Shown here piece after piece: positions 34,649-44,837 of a stretch of 64,000 nucleotides of DNA. The stretch lies in contig MU839080.1 in the NCBI GenBank assembly GCA_030685235.1, forward strand, positions 682,001-746,000, read 5' to 3'. Made by a program: the position numbers and the translations under genes. Below the pieces are notes generated by a model. That model was not told the DNA's origin and did not search any database. It was given only the letters and a program-made list of their open reading frames with translations. This stretch comes from Copromyces sp. CBS 386.78. Lineage: Eukaryota; Ascomycota; Sordariomycetes; Sordariales; Sordariaceae. Position 1 is the stretch's first letter; each line of letters starts with the position of its first letter.

Positions 34649-36508
34649 GGTTAGGTAGGTTTCTTTGTGTGTATCTTGTACGTAATCGACCCGAGCGTCC
34701 CTCGGTATGTGTTTGCGACACCAACACCAACAACAATGCTAAGCGGGAGGGGTCCTTCGTAGAGGGGCTATATGTACAGATCCGGCGTAACTGGTTGAAC
34801 TGTGGAATCGCCAACAGGTATGATGGCTGAGTACTAGTTCACGTTGAGGCAGAACTGTGCCGTGGCGCTGAGGTGATGAGCGAGTCGGGCGGGGCCGTGA
34901 ATCAGCAATAAAGGCAACCGAAGCTGCCTGGATAGGAAGAGATAAGTATGATATTGGAGCCCTAGAGGAATTGGGGGCTTGAGAGGACAGACAGGTCCCA
35001 AAGCAACTGAGGGTATCGCGGCGTAGGTAAGGTGGTGAAGCAAGCGGGTGAGACGGGGGTTGTTGATATACTGCCGATCTTTTTCCTTGCTTTCGGAGTC
35101 TGCAAGGTCCAGATGACGGATATTATGCGGAGGCTGTGAACAAGTGCGATTGGTGTTCCTGATACGCCAGACGACCACAAGTTGCACAAGGTGACAAGCC
35201 TCAGGGTGTTTGCGATGCAAATAATCTTGCAGACGTGCTGTGTTGAGGTTGCGCAAAATGACAGAGTTCGAGGGCGGATGGCGCTGTCAGTTGGTGTTGA
35301 CTTGGGTTGATTGGGTGCCGACTTGCGATTGCAGCAACTGCGGGGAGAGTGTGTGACTGTGTGTACCTATAAGAAAGGGGCCCCGTTACGTGGGGAAAGG
35401 GGGTCCGGAGTCAAAGTGATAAAGCCAGAGAAGCTTTTATGTACATCGGCAGAGAGAGCCAGGGTCGGTGGGTTCTAGATATCTTCCTCTTTTTCCATAC
35501 CTATTCAACGGCTGCCGGTGTCTGATGCCATTCTACTTTCTGTCCGCTACAACCGAAGCTATCTACGCCTTCAAAACCTACTCTTTGCCCATTGGAAATC
35601 TCAGCCCGCACGCCGAAGCCGCTACTTTCCATGCAGAAAAGGGGTTGTCATCATGGACTTTTATTGACAGGGGGGCTTTTGCTCTGGATTTCCTTTTCAA
35701 AGCCGCTGATTGGCGCTTTCTGGCCCTTCTGGATTCTCAACACAACGCTAGCTTCCAGTGAACTGGACAACGCCTCGAACAGGGAGGAGGGCAGTCAAGT
35801 CTGGATTGCAACAGGCGAGGCGTGGCATCACCCAGGATTTCTCTTGGTGCAGGATAACCACCGGGATCCTGGAGAACAACGAAGAAAGTCCAGAAGTCCG
35901 AATCTTTGCCGTTTCCAACTGCCCTAGGTAGACCTAGGGCTAGACCACGCTTGACGAAGCTTCGAATTCCAACCGACAAACGTCAGGTGGTCACCCGAAC
36001 TTTTCCTATTTCGACTCGATTTGTTGAGCTCATTCCTGACTATCTTCTAGGGCAGGTATTGACGAGAGCTTCGGCTGTGTTTCGACATGTTTGTCGAAGT
36101 GCATAGGTACATGAGTTGGCAATTTGTATCACAGCCCAAAGACTTTGGCGATGCCTGATTTACAAAAGATCGTAGTGCCGTTTTGCCGAGAACTTCCGTC
36201 GTCATACATCTACGACATCAGTAGGGATCTTTTGTGGAGACTGTTCAGAGATGATTGTGAACATATCATCGCATGCCATCTTTGTAGCATAGTTGCTGCT
36301 CATACTCACCGGTGACGACCGGGACAGCCCCCATTGACGTTGAATCACAGAGCATCATAATGGTTATGGTTTGAGGGATGTGATAACATGGATGGCACGA
36401 TTCCCGGAAAGATGCATATAATCCATGGAACCCCGAAACTGTGCCGCGTATGAATACGAATTCCAAGGTAGCCTAATTTGTGTTTCCTGTTGTTGGGATG
36501 AGTGGAAC
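34649..36508. other. gene-free stretch upstream of ERG12
   Basis: Nearly 1.9 kb holding the ERG12 promoter on the left. Open frames on both strands are short and show no motif or splice logic. A 20-bp perfect palindrome lies at 35921-35940. No transposon ends were found. Confidence 0.45.
35921..35940. repeat. 20-bp near-contiguous palindrome
   Basis: Two 9-bp arms, GCCCTAGGT and ACCTAGGGC, are perfect reverse complements separated by AG. It could form a short hairpin or bind a dimeric factor. It lies in intergenic DNA with no gene boundary nearby, and its role is unknown. Confidence 0.7.
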
Positions 36509-36515
36509 TATAAAG
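36509..36515 (+). promoter_or_regulatory. TATA box candidate of the ABM-like gene
   Basis: TATAAAG lies 107 bp before the start codon at 36622, a usual distance for a fungal promoter, and suggests the downstream gene is or was expressed. Confidence 0.5.
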
Positions 36516-36621
36516 TGAACTTCAACCACCACATATAGATTTTGTTAACAAATGGAGAATGCATAACGTTCAAGCCCTCAAGCTCACATCCTAACTCAAC
36601 TGAGACGAACATATCTCAACA

Positions 36622-37306
36622 ATGACCGTCACCGAGATTGCCATCATCCGCATTCACGCCGGGGTCACCGACTCAACCCTCCGAGACGTCCTCAGCGGGG
36701 CCACTCTTATCCAAGAGGCATGGCACGCCCGTGCCTATCCCGATCGCCCCTCTTCCACCTCGGCACGGGCCGTAGCTTGTTTCCGGGGGATCGACGACGA
36801 GACGCAGATAATTATTACAACAAACTGGGGCTCCGTGGAGGAGCATTGGCAATGGATCCTCAGTGACGACAACAAGCAGTTGATGGAGGGTTCAAACTTG
36901 ACCAAGATCATCGCAAACGCAGGGCCGCCCAACCAGCCAGGCGGACTCAGCCTTTCCCACTTGGATACCGACATCTTTGGTAGTAGCCACGCCCCTGACA
37001 CGATTGCGCTCCTCGATAGCCCGGTCATCAGTCTTGAACAATTCGTTGTCGACACCGAAAAGAATTGCCGAAACGCTCGCGAAGGTGAAGGCCAGCATGG
37101 ATAAGGTCGTACATCCTCACTTGGTCAGGAGCGGGCGCACTGTCGATCGCGAGGCGGAGGGCGAGGAGTTCATGTTGGTTTCCGGGTGGTCCTGTGTCGA
37201 AAGCCATACGCAAGAGCTCGCTGCGTCGTCCGCGTCGTTCCTGTACAGTCAGCTTGCTGGCATCGCTTCGTCGGTGGAAACACAGCACTACAGACGGTTT
37301 CTGTAG
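36622..37306 (+). CDS. two-repeat ABM-like (dimeric alpha/beta barrel) protein, frame interrupted
   Basis: A gene with two ferredoxin-like repeats of the antibiotic-biosynthesis-monooxygenase type; the substrate is unknown. Repeat one opens with VTEIAIIRIHAGV and includes IITTNWGSVEEHWQWI. Repeat two opens with VISLEQFVVDT and includes EEFMLVSGWSCVESHT, ending in TQHYRRFL at 37306. The two halves are in different frames. The first frame ends at a TAA at 37102-37104. The second frame (one base further on) carries the rest from about 37050. Either one base too many lies near 37045-37060 (mutation or sequence error), or a 52-bp intron at 36980-37031 (GTAGTA..ATCAG) joins the frames. The intron would remove the first strand of repeat two, so I favour a frameshift. 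A TATA box and a good start are present. Confidence 0.55.
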
Positions 37307-37649
37307 TGCCCTCTCTCTGTCACTCAGACACTTGGTTGGGAAAATGCGCGGTCTCGGGCCCAAGAATTGGTCGCTCATGAATGTGTATTGAGACCCTCTG
37401 CAAGGGGTTGGTTTGCGGTCGCTGAGACCTTGACAACTAAATAGTCATCGCGTTTCTCCGAAGACCTGCCTGCACCTGCTCTCGCAAGTGCTCCTGTTCC
37501 CAATCTCATGAAGGTTTCCCCCGATCCGAGAACGCCGTCTTAGTTCGCGAGAATTAAATGTCCAGCACCAGAACCAGGCAGTTGAAATCGTCATTCATTT
37601 GCTTCCCAGTCGCCCAAAAGCAGCCATCATTTCCTCATTGTCGGGAAAT
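37307..37649. other. convergent intergenic region
   Basis: About 340 bp between the ABM-like gene and the eL38 stop codon, presumably both 3' UTRs. Nothing else was seen. Confidence 0.45.
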
Positions 37650-38143
37650 TTAAGCAGTCTGCTTCTTGTTGCGCTTAGCAACGTCGGCGATGGTAAGGGC
37701 TAGGTTCGCATGTTAGTTCCATCATTCTCTCGCGGCTGTCCTTTGTTGTCCATCTTTTTCTCTCGATCAGATATTCGGGGTCGGGGAGAGCGTACAAGGA
37801 GGGAGGGAAGCCTTGAGCTTCTCAGCCTTCTCGGAGTCCTTGAGAACAAGGGTGTACAGGTACTTCTGGCACCTGACCTTGAACTTGATCTGCTGGGTAG
37901 ACTTGTTCTTCTTGATCCGGGCGGCTGTAGGTTGAAAGCGACTCTGTTAGAATTTCGTTCGGTTTTCGCGGCGGTGGTTCTCGGGCAGGCCCTCAGCCAA
38001 ACATACCGGAAGCGTCCTTGCGCCGGCAGATCTCGATGAACTGTAGTTGAAACGAAAGTCAGCGACAAGTCCCAATTGCAACACACGTGCACAGGTTCAG
38101 CATGACGACGTACCTTCTTGATATCTCCGATTTCCTGAGGCAT
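37650..38143 (-). CDS. RPL38: large-subunit ribosomal protein eL38
   Basis: An 80-residue cytosolic 60S protein. Four exons are read: 38143-38114, 38040-38007, 37924-37796 and 37699-37650. The introns of 73, 82 and 96 bp have GTACGT, GTATGT and GTACGC donors. Spliced, they give [20 protein letters not shown] and then the conserved [32 protein letters not shown] and a basic end ([10 protein letters not shown]). Residue order and length match eL38, about ten residues longer at the C terminus than the animal protein. No single exon is long, so the gene is invisible as an open frame. It is divergent from the 94-residue membrane protein gene. Confidence 0.96.
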
Positions 38144-38749
38144 TTTGGCGACTTGGTGCTGGACTTCCCGTACTTGTGGTGACGACGACAACGGAGTTCA
38201 GGAGCGTGGATGAATTTTGGGTACTATGGAAATAATTTTGTGTGGGTTTGGGGCCTGGGCGGTGCGAGTGGCTTGGCGGGGGTGGGTGCGGGCAATGGCC
38301 GCTAACGTGACGCACCCTTGTTTCCGCTGTCACTTCAGCCAAATCACACATGCCGGCGTTAGCGCAAGCTCCAAGTGTGGCTGATGCTGCACTTTGGTAA
38401 CTGCGTTTCACTTTGGAAGACGCAGTGACGCAGGAGCTCGTGTGGCGTCAACTCACCTCACTCTAATGAACAGTCACCGTTGGACCATCTGGAACATCTG
38501 ATTGCGAAGGTCGCCTTCAAGCTCGGTTCGCAACTCGTGGAGGCCTCGAGAGGACACGATTCAAACTTGTGTACCCAGATAGTATATAATCAGAAATCAA
38601 TCACGCGGTCCCACCTAGAGCCTCTTTTTGTTCCAGATCAAGTGCCACCTCATCAGACAACTCAGTTTGGGCGTTAATGTTTAGCAGCGCGCCAACCCTC
38701 TTGCCTAACCACCACTTACAAGACAACCCCGTTCCGAACTACTTAAAAC
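38144..38749. promoter_or_regulatory. divergent promoter region, eL38 and small membrane protein
   Basis: About 600 bp between divergent starts. GC-rich sequence with G runs sits next to eL38. A TATATAA word occurs near 38583, about 170 bp before the plus-strand start. No known ribosomal-protein promoter box was identified with confidence. Confidence 0.4.
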
Positions 38750-39235
38750 ATGCCCACGCCACTGGATAAAGCGTTGAGATCACGAGTGAGTACCACCTCT
38801 TCACAACAACTCAACATACTGAACCAATCATGCTTGTCGAATCTCTGCTGATAGTTTCCGCGAGCAAGAACGCATTTCTTGGTAAGCTTCTTGTTCAACA
38901 GTTGGGCAGGTCGACCGAACCTTGACTAACCCCACATAGCGTTCGCCGGCATCGTGACGGGAGTCGCCGCATGGTCTATCTGGGGAAGCGACGTCTTCCC
39001 TCAAGACCAGTCCGACCCCAAGGGCAACCCCGAAGAATGGACTCGCGAGGAAATGCGCAGATGGCTTACACTGGTGAGTGCCCATGCTTTGTTACAAGCA
39101 GACAGAAACGAACTCGAAGCTAATGTTGAGAGCTAATTCTATCATCTCCAGCGTAATCTTCACCCACAAGAGTCGGACACCCGGGAGCAGTTACTGGAAA
39201 GGATCCAAGCGAACATGAGAATCCCAAGAGAGTGA
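38750..39235 (+). CDS. small single-pass membrane protein, conserved-looking, function unknown
   Basis: Predicted 94 residues from four exons: 38750-38789, 38855-38881, 38940-39073 and 39152-39235; the introns are 65, 58 and 78 bp. The reading MPTPLDKALRSRVISASKNA continues into one hydrophobic segment (FLAFAGIVTGVAAWSIWG, about residues 20-37). A soluble tail with NPEEWTREEMRRWLTLRNLHP and TREQLLERIQAN resembles a short LEM/SAP-like helix pair. The first donor must be GTACCA at 38790. The better-looking GTGAGT four bases upstream shifts the frame into a stop within exon 3. The positively charged N terminus and single helix would suit an organelle membrane, possibly mitochondrial (inference). 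I do not know the family name. It is in tandem with STE24. Confidence 0.75.
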
Positions 39236-39866
39236 GATATGGTATTGGAGGAAATGGAGGAAAAGCCCAAAAGCCCTACCATGTTTATACCCTTTCAATG
39301 ATACCTAGCATGCGTTCATCATCTTTGTCCCAATTTCTCCATGACAGTGCTCCCCTCGTGGCAAGTTAGCGATGATATGGTCAGCCGGCACTCGTAACAT
39401 GCTATTCTCCCATCGTACTTCCCATCCTCGTAATCCCAACCCCCGAGCCTATGAGCATAGACCGAGAGACCAAATGACATACCTCGACACATTTCTTGAT
39501 GTCAAGTTTGTAGAGTGACCCGGCAATATGGAAACACCAAGCTGCGTTCGTGGGGAACCTCTACGACCAGGTTTATCGATAAGTCTGACGGAGTGGGGCG
39601 GCCAATCGCAAATGAACCCAATCAGCATCTGTAAATCACTCTGTGGCTGCGCCATACGTAACGGTACGTACCTGCCAGGAAGCTTCAAGCGGAACTGGAG
39701 CAAGGACAGGTTGTTGTTACTGTTTGTACCTTGCTGGCATTGTGCTTTATAACCAATGCGGCGGACAATCTGACACGGTCTTTTGGCTTTCATTGTTCCA
39801 ACAAACAAACATCCCATTTTGCGCATTCGGCGGCGCCTCAAGTAGACACGCCCTTATTGCGCGACG
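39236..39866. other. intergenic region upstream of STE24
   Basis: About 630 bp between tandem plus-strand genes, holding one 3' UTR and the STE24 promoter. No clear TATA box or repeat was seen. Confidence 0.4.
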
Positions 39867-41454
39867 ATGGAGTTTCTTCAGGTACGTTCTGCGAATTCAC
39901 CCTTCTCTAACATCCAAGGGGGAACGCTGGCTAACATGGCACTCTCCAAACGACAGCGTCTCGCGAGGTTCCTCGACCGGCCTCTCTTCCCATGGAAGAA
40001 GCTGATCATCGGTTTTTCTCTCGCCAACTATTTCATCGAAGGGTTTCTCGGTTATCGTCAGTATCAGGTCCTCAAGAAGACCAAGGTCCCCAAGGTGTTG
40101 GAGCATGAGGTGTCCCAGGAGGTCTTCGACAAGAGTCAGGTACGATATCCCCCAGGCTACGCGTCAACCGGTCACCCTTTTCTGACACACGATATAGGCA
40201 TACGGGCGCGCCAAGGCAAAGTTCGAGTTTTTCAGCGGTATCTACGGTCAAATCCAAAACATCTTATTCTATCAGTTCGACGTCCTCCCGAAGCTATGGT
40301 CATTCGCCGGCAACCTTCTCGTTCGGTTCGCGCCAGCCCGGTTCTCGGGCGAAATCTCGCAATCTATCGTTTTCGTCCTATCCTTCGTCGTCATCTCCCA
40401 GATTCTCTCGCTGCCGACTAGCCTTTACCACACTTTCGTCTTGGAGGAGAAGTTCGGTTTCAACAAGTCGTCTACCAAGCTTTGGATTACCGACAAGATC
40501 AAGTCCCTCTTCTTGACCTTTGTCCTTACGCCTCCGATCCTCGCCGGCTTTTTGGCTATCGTGCAGAAGACTGGAAACCAGTTCTTCTACTATCTCTGGG
40601 TTTTCGTCGCTGGTCTCCAGGTTGTCATGATCACCATCTACCCGATCTTCATTCTGCCTCTGTTCAACAAGCTCTCTCCCCTCGAGGAGGGTGAGCTCAA
40701 GAGCAGCGTCGAGGATCTGGCCAAGAAGCTCAAGTTCCCTCTCTCCGAGTTGCACGTCATTGATGGCAGCAAGCGCAGCGCCCACAGCAACGCTTACTTC
40801 TTCGGCATGCCCTGGAAGAAGCACATTGTTATCTACGATACCTTGATCGAGAAGAGCGAGACCCAGGAGGTTGTCGCTGTTCTTGCGCACGAATTGGGTC
40901 ACTGGAAGTTGGGTCATACCACTAGCCTCTTTGGCATCTCTCAGGTAAGCTGATGCTCCTTTGTTGTCGTTTCCGCTGTTTGCCATGAATTGTGCCTAAC
41001 AAATGCTCAGGCCCACTTCTTCGCCATCTTCTCCCTCTTCTCCGTTTTCATCAACAACAACTCCCTCTATGCCGACTTTGGTTTCCACACGGTGCATCCT
41101 ATCATCGTTGGATTTCTTCTCTTCTCGGACGTCCTTGGCCCTACCGACACCCTCATCAAGCTCGGCATGAACGTTCTCAGCCGCAAGTTTGAGTTCCAGG
41201 CCGACGAGTTCGCCAACAAGCTTGGTTACAACGCCGAGCTTGCCCGCTCCTTGATCAAGCTCCAGATCCAGAACCTCAGCACCATGGATGCCGACTGGTT
41301 GTTCGCCACCTACCACTTCTCGCACCCCATCCTTACCGAGAGACTGAAGGCTCTCAACTGGCAGTCCACCGGAAAGGTTGAGCTCAAGGAGAAGGTCAAG
41401 GAAGGCGATAAGAAGACTGATGTTGCTACTGCCACTGGGCGGGATGAGCTCTAA
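39867..41454 (+). CDS. STE24: CAAX prenyl protease Ste24
   Basis: A 462-residue zinc metalloprotease of the ER and inner nuclear membrane that removes the terminal AAX after prenylation and also trims pheromone precursors. Four exons are read: 39867-39881 (MEFLQ only), 39957-40139, 40198-40944 and 41011-41454, with introns of 75, 58 and 66 bp. The catalytic zinc motif is HELGH (residues 297-301, in VLAHELGHWKLGH). The second zinc ligand region is FQADEFANKLGY in the last exon. Several transmembrane helices are visible (LFLTFVLTPPILAGFLAIV, YYLWVFVAGLQVVMITIYPIF and others). The length is normal for the family. The C terminus reads RDEL, an ER-retrieval-like tetrapeptide, though this end is expected to face the cytosol. 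Confidence 0.96.
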
Positions 41455-42029
41455 GTTGGGGTAGGAAGTTGGAATTAAGAGTGTGCAGGAGGAATTGAAA
41501 TAAAGTTGGGGTGCGTGGTGATCACAAGCAGAAGTTGAAAAAATCAGCGCCCCCAGTGAGAGAGTACGCTACTCTACATTGCTTTTGAATCGTCATTTCA
41601 TAGAGAGTCTAGAATTCATTTATTGCCAGTTACTAAATAATCAACCTATCATGAATCGGGGTTTTCCTTCATGCCATTCGTCATCGATCTGCCATGTGTT
41701 GCTGTTCAGTGCTACAATTTCGTGAAGCCGTAATCGTTGCAGATGAACACACGTATAACCCTAACCCTTGCTCTTTACAGTCGCAGCTGGCAACCGGGTG
41801 CAAAAAGCTCTCCCCGGACCCCGGCCGATCAATCGAACTTTAGACGGAGCCGATCCAGCAACGCCGCGCCCGCTCGTCGCGAACCACTCCATAGGATCCG
41901 TTCTCGAAACGCTTGTTGCTCGCCCCGGCGCATTCGGCCTCGCCCGGTCCTAATTCCACCCCGCATTTCTTCGACGTCAACAACCACCACCCACCACCAC
42001 CACGGGCGACAACCACATCTGCCGACAAG
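41455..42029. promoter_or_regulatory. intergenic region with telomere-like motif upstream of bL34m
   Basis: About 575 bp between STE24 and the bL34m gene. A double TAACCC motif occurs at 41756-41767. CTTTACAG near 41773-41780 could be an acceptor of a leader intron. The leader close to the start codon is rich in CCACCACC words. Confidence 0.45.
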
Positions 42030-42514
42030 ATGTCCAGAATTTTCTCGTCGGCCCTCCAGGCCGCTTTCAAGCCGAGCGCTTTCCTTCCCAAGACCGCCAC
42101 TCGGTACGCTGCCCTCCAACCTTCCCTTCATTATACCAAGCCACTGCTAACCATACCCATAACAACAGCACGTTCTCTATCCTCCCCTCCCTCCGTCCCA
42201 CCTTTTCGTCTCCCAGTACCACGGTCTTCCGCGCACCACAAGCCATCACCGCGCCCTCCGCCTCCTCCAGCGTTACTACCGGTATCGACGGCGAAGTCCT
42301 CGATCTCCTCTCCGCTTCCTCCCTCGTTTCCTCCCACCCAGCTTTGTCCGGGTTGGGCTCCCAGATCCGCTGCGGTCCGCGCCCGACGATGAGCGGGGCG
42401 ACAAGGTTGGTGCAGAAGCGCAGACACGGCTTCCTGAGCAGAATCAAGACGAAGAATGGGCAGAAGACGCTGAAGAGACGGTTGGCTAAGGGGCGGTTGA
42501 GGTTGAGTGCTTAA
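42030..42514 (+). CDS. MRPL34: mitochondrial large-subunit ribosomal protein bL34m
   Basis: Predicted 139 residues from exons 42030-42103 and 42169-42514; the 65-bp intron has GTACGC, a GCTAACC branch site and ACAACAG. The N-terminal 95 residues are a Ser/Ala/Pro-rich mitochondrial targeting region (MSRIFSSALQAAFKPSAF, then TFSILPSLRPTF). The C-terminal 44 residues are the complete bacterial-type L34 domain: RLVQKRRHGFLSRIKTKNGQ, then TLKRRLAKGRLRLS. The RKRHGFLxR-type core and the basic end are unmistakable. The protein belongs to the mitoribosomal large subunit and lies near the exit tunnel in known structures. Confidence 0.93.
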
Positions 42515-43488
42515 GTGCGTGTGGTCTCGCAACGCAACTTGAGTGCCGAGTTTTCGGTGGTAGTAGGCAAGGGAGAGGAAGGAGGGAAGGGGCCTCGAGG
42601 GGCTATGAGGCAGGGAACACAGGGAGGGAAGCTGGAGCGATGAGGAAAGAGGAATCGAAACGAGTCCATCCGTCCGTCAGTCCGCAGAAGGTGTTCGACC
42701 ATACATTCTCTCTTATACAGGCTGGCTCAGCTTCTACGCCTCGACCGCCTCTCTCTCGCTTGCTGGAATTCGCAGACCCGGTCCGTTTCCGAGAGGTGGT
42801 TACATGGGCGGGAAAGCCGTATCTCCGCTCGTTCGACTCGACGCATCTACGGGGCATAGCCAAGGATGAACTCAATGCTTCACGACAAGAGACGAGCACG
42901 AAATATGGTCAACCACGGAGAATACTGGAAGTCTGGGATATATAACAGCAGAGAAGCCCAGGACGAACCTCTCGCGGCCAAGGAACGGTAACCGAATCTC
43001 AGCCCTCTTCTCACAGTCTCTCCCTTCCTCTCTCTCTCTACCCATTGTATGAAGGAGAACACTTGTACATTATGAAAAATACGACCTGTTATACCCACCC
43101 ATCCACCATTCTGGTTCTCCACCCTCTATCTACGATGCGTCGGAAATTGCATCGCTCACATATTGACCGGCGCAACGTGGTCTTGGCGCTCGTCGGCGAT
43201 TTTGCCGTGTTTACTCTATTCGTGCTGTTTGTGCGATGCGACTCTCGGTTGTGGTTTTACTCCAAGCCCTCTCTCTCTCTCCGCTGTTTTGGTGTTCCTT
43301 CATGTGCCAAGTGGCAGCATTCAACTATTCTTCAAAAATCACTTCACCAAAACGTCAAGGTATCCAAAAAGGTGATTTCACTGGGGTATCATTGCTACTA
43401 TCCAAAAAAAGAAAAGCTATCTTCCAAACTTTCCTTCTTCACAAGTCACCTCATATTTTACTTTATTTGATTCTCACAATCCCAACGC
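42515..43488. other. convergent intergenic region
   Basis: Almost 1 kb between the bL34m and lipase stop codons. No gene is supported. CTCTCTCTCT-type short runs occur near 43030 and 43270. Confidence 0.45.
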
Positions 43489-44690
43489 TTAAGCCTCAGT
43501 CTCAAGGTTATTGCTGTTGACATAATCAACATCCTCAGCAACCCACGTGTTCAGGCGAACCTCGAGCTCCTCATCAGTGATGTTGGTGGCAGCAACATTA
43601 AAGTCGTCCCTCTTCCAGTTGAAGCCGCCAGCCGAGCAGGCCGCGATGCCCCCGAAGTAGTCAGTGTGGTCATCGACCTCCAGACCAAGAGTGCCGGCGT
43701 TGCAGCTGATGCTGGCGTATCCCGTGCAGATCTTGACCTGGCTGGTGGTGGTGGGTGAGGGGACCTTGAGCCACCACTCGGGGGAGGTGTGGCGGTAGTT
43801 GAAGACGATGGGAGGGAGACGGGGCACGGGGTCCTTGTCGTGGGTGACGCGGTACTCCTCGCCGGACTGGCTGGTGGTGAAGGCGGCGAAGGCCTTGTTG
43901 CCGACGCGGGGCGAGCCGAAGGTGTAGAGGTCGGCGGTGTAGCCGGCCTTGCGGAGGTAGGCGGCCGCGAGGGTGGCGACGGCGCCACCGAGCGAGTGGC
44001 CGGTGACACCGATGCTGTAGCTGGGGTAAGTGGCCTTGGCGGACTTGACGGCCGCGGTGACCTTGGTCGCAACCTCATTCCAGGCGGTGTAGAAGCCGGT
44101 GTGGACGAGACAGCCGCTCACGAGGTCACTGCAGGAGGACTGGACGAAAACGACGCTGGATGGATGTCAGTTCGGGGTCCTGCTGTGGTACGGGATACGG
44201 ACTCGGTGTTCGACTTACTTGGCCATCCAGTTACGGACCGAGGAGGACCCTCTGAAGGAAACAGTGATAACCTTCTTGACAGGATCAACCGAGACAACGC
44301 CGCGGATATCAGTGACGGAACCCCTTTGAGACTTGTTAGAAGCTTCATTATCCCGACTGTGGCTGTGTGGAGTCTCTTACTGGAAAGAGGCAATAGTCAC
44401 GGCCTTGTTGCTGACCACGGTAGGGCAAGCGCTGCTGGAGCAAGCGATCAGAGCGCCGGCAGCGTTGTTGCTGTTGCAATAGCTGGTGGCAGCTTGCTCA
44501 GCCCAGTAATCGAGCTTGGTGAGCTCGCTGGCGGTGACAGTGACTGGATAAGGCTGGTTAGCTTCTGGGCGATATCAAGAGACGGTGTAGTTGTCGTGAG
44601 CTTACCTCTCTTAGCCACCTGGGGGCTCGTCGAGGGCGCCGCCAGACCGGTGGCCGCCAGGGCGGAAGCCAAAAACAGAGATGCCTTCAT
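43489..44690 (-). CDS. secreted class-3 lipase
   Basis: A 339-residue secreted triacylglycerol lipase of the Thermomyces lanuginosus/FaeA type. Four exons are read: 44690-44606, 44543-44381, 44323-44219 and 44155-43489; the introns are 62, 57 and 63 bp. The signal peptide is KASLFLASALAATGLAAP, followed by a short propeptide ending near the KR pair at 27-28. The nucleophile elbow is GHSLGG with Ser172; the acid is Asp226 in DKDPVPRLPP and the base His281 in DDHTDYFGG. VSFRGSSSVRNW forms the oxyanion and early strand region. Family cysteines are present. Substrate specificity (lipase versus feruloyl esterase) cannot be read from sequence alone. It is divergent from the beta-glucosidase gene across 3.6 kb. 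Confidence 0.92.
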
Positions 44691-44830
44691 CTTGAGTTGG
44701 AGAAGTGGTTATTCCAGAGAGAAGACAAGGCAGTCCACGGGATCCGGTCCTTGTGAGAATCAGGAGTAACACTGAATCTGTGCCTGCTGCAAGGGAGATT
44801 TGAGAAGGGAGGTGGGGGACATGTAGTGAT

Positions 44831-44837
44831 CTTTATA
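44831..44837 (-). promoter_or_regulatory. TATA box candidate of the lipase gene
   Basis: On the minus strand the sequence reads TATAAAG, 141 bp before the lipase start codon, a plausible core promoter position. Confidence 0.5.

Noticed and set aside
36980..37031. 52-bp intron as the main explanation of the ABM-like frame break
   Set aside because: It restores frame but removes the first strand of the second repeat, which aligns well with repeat one; kept only as an alternative.
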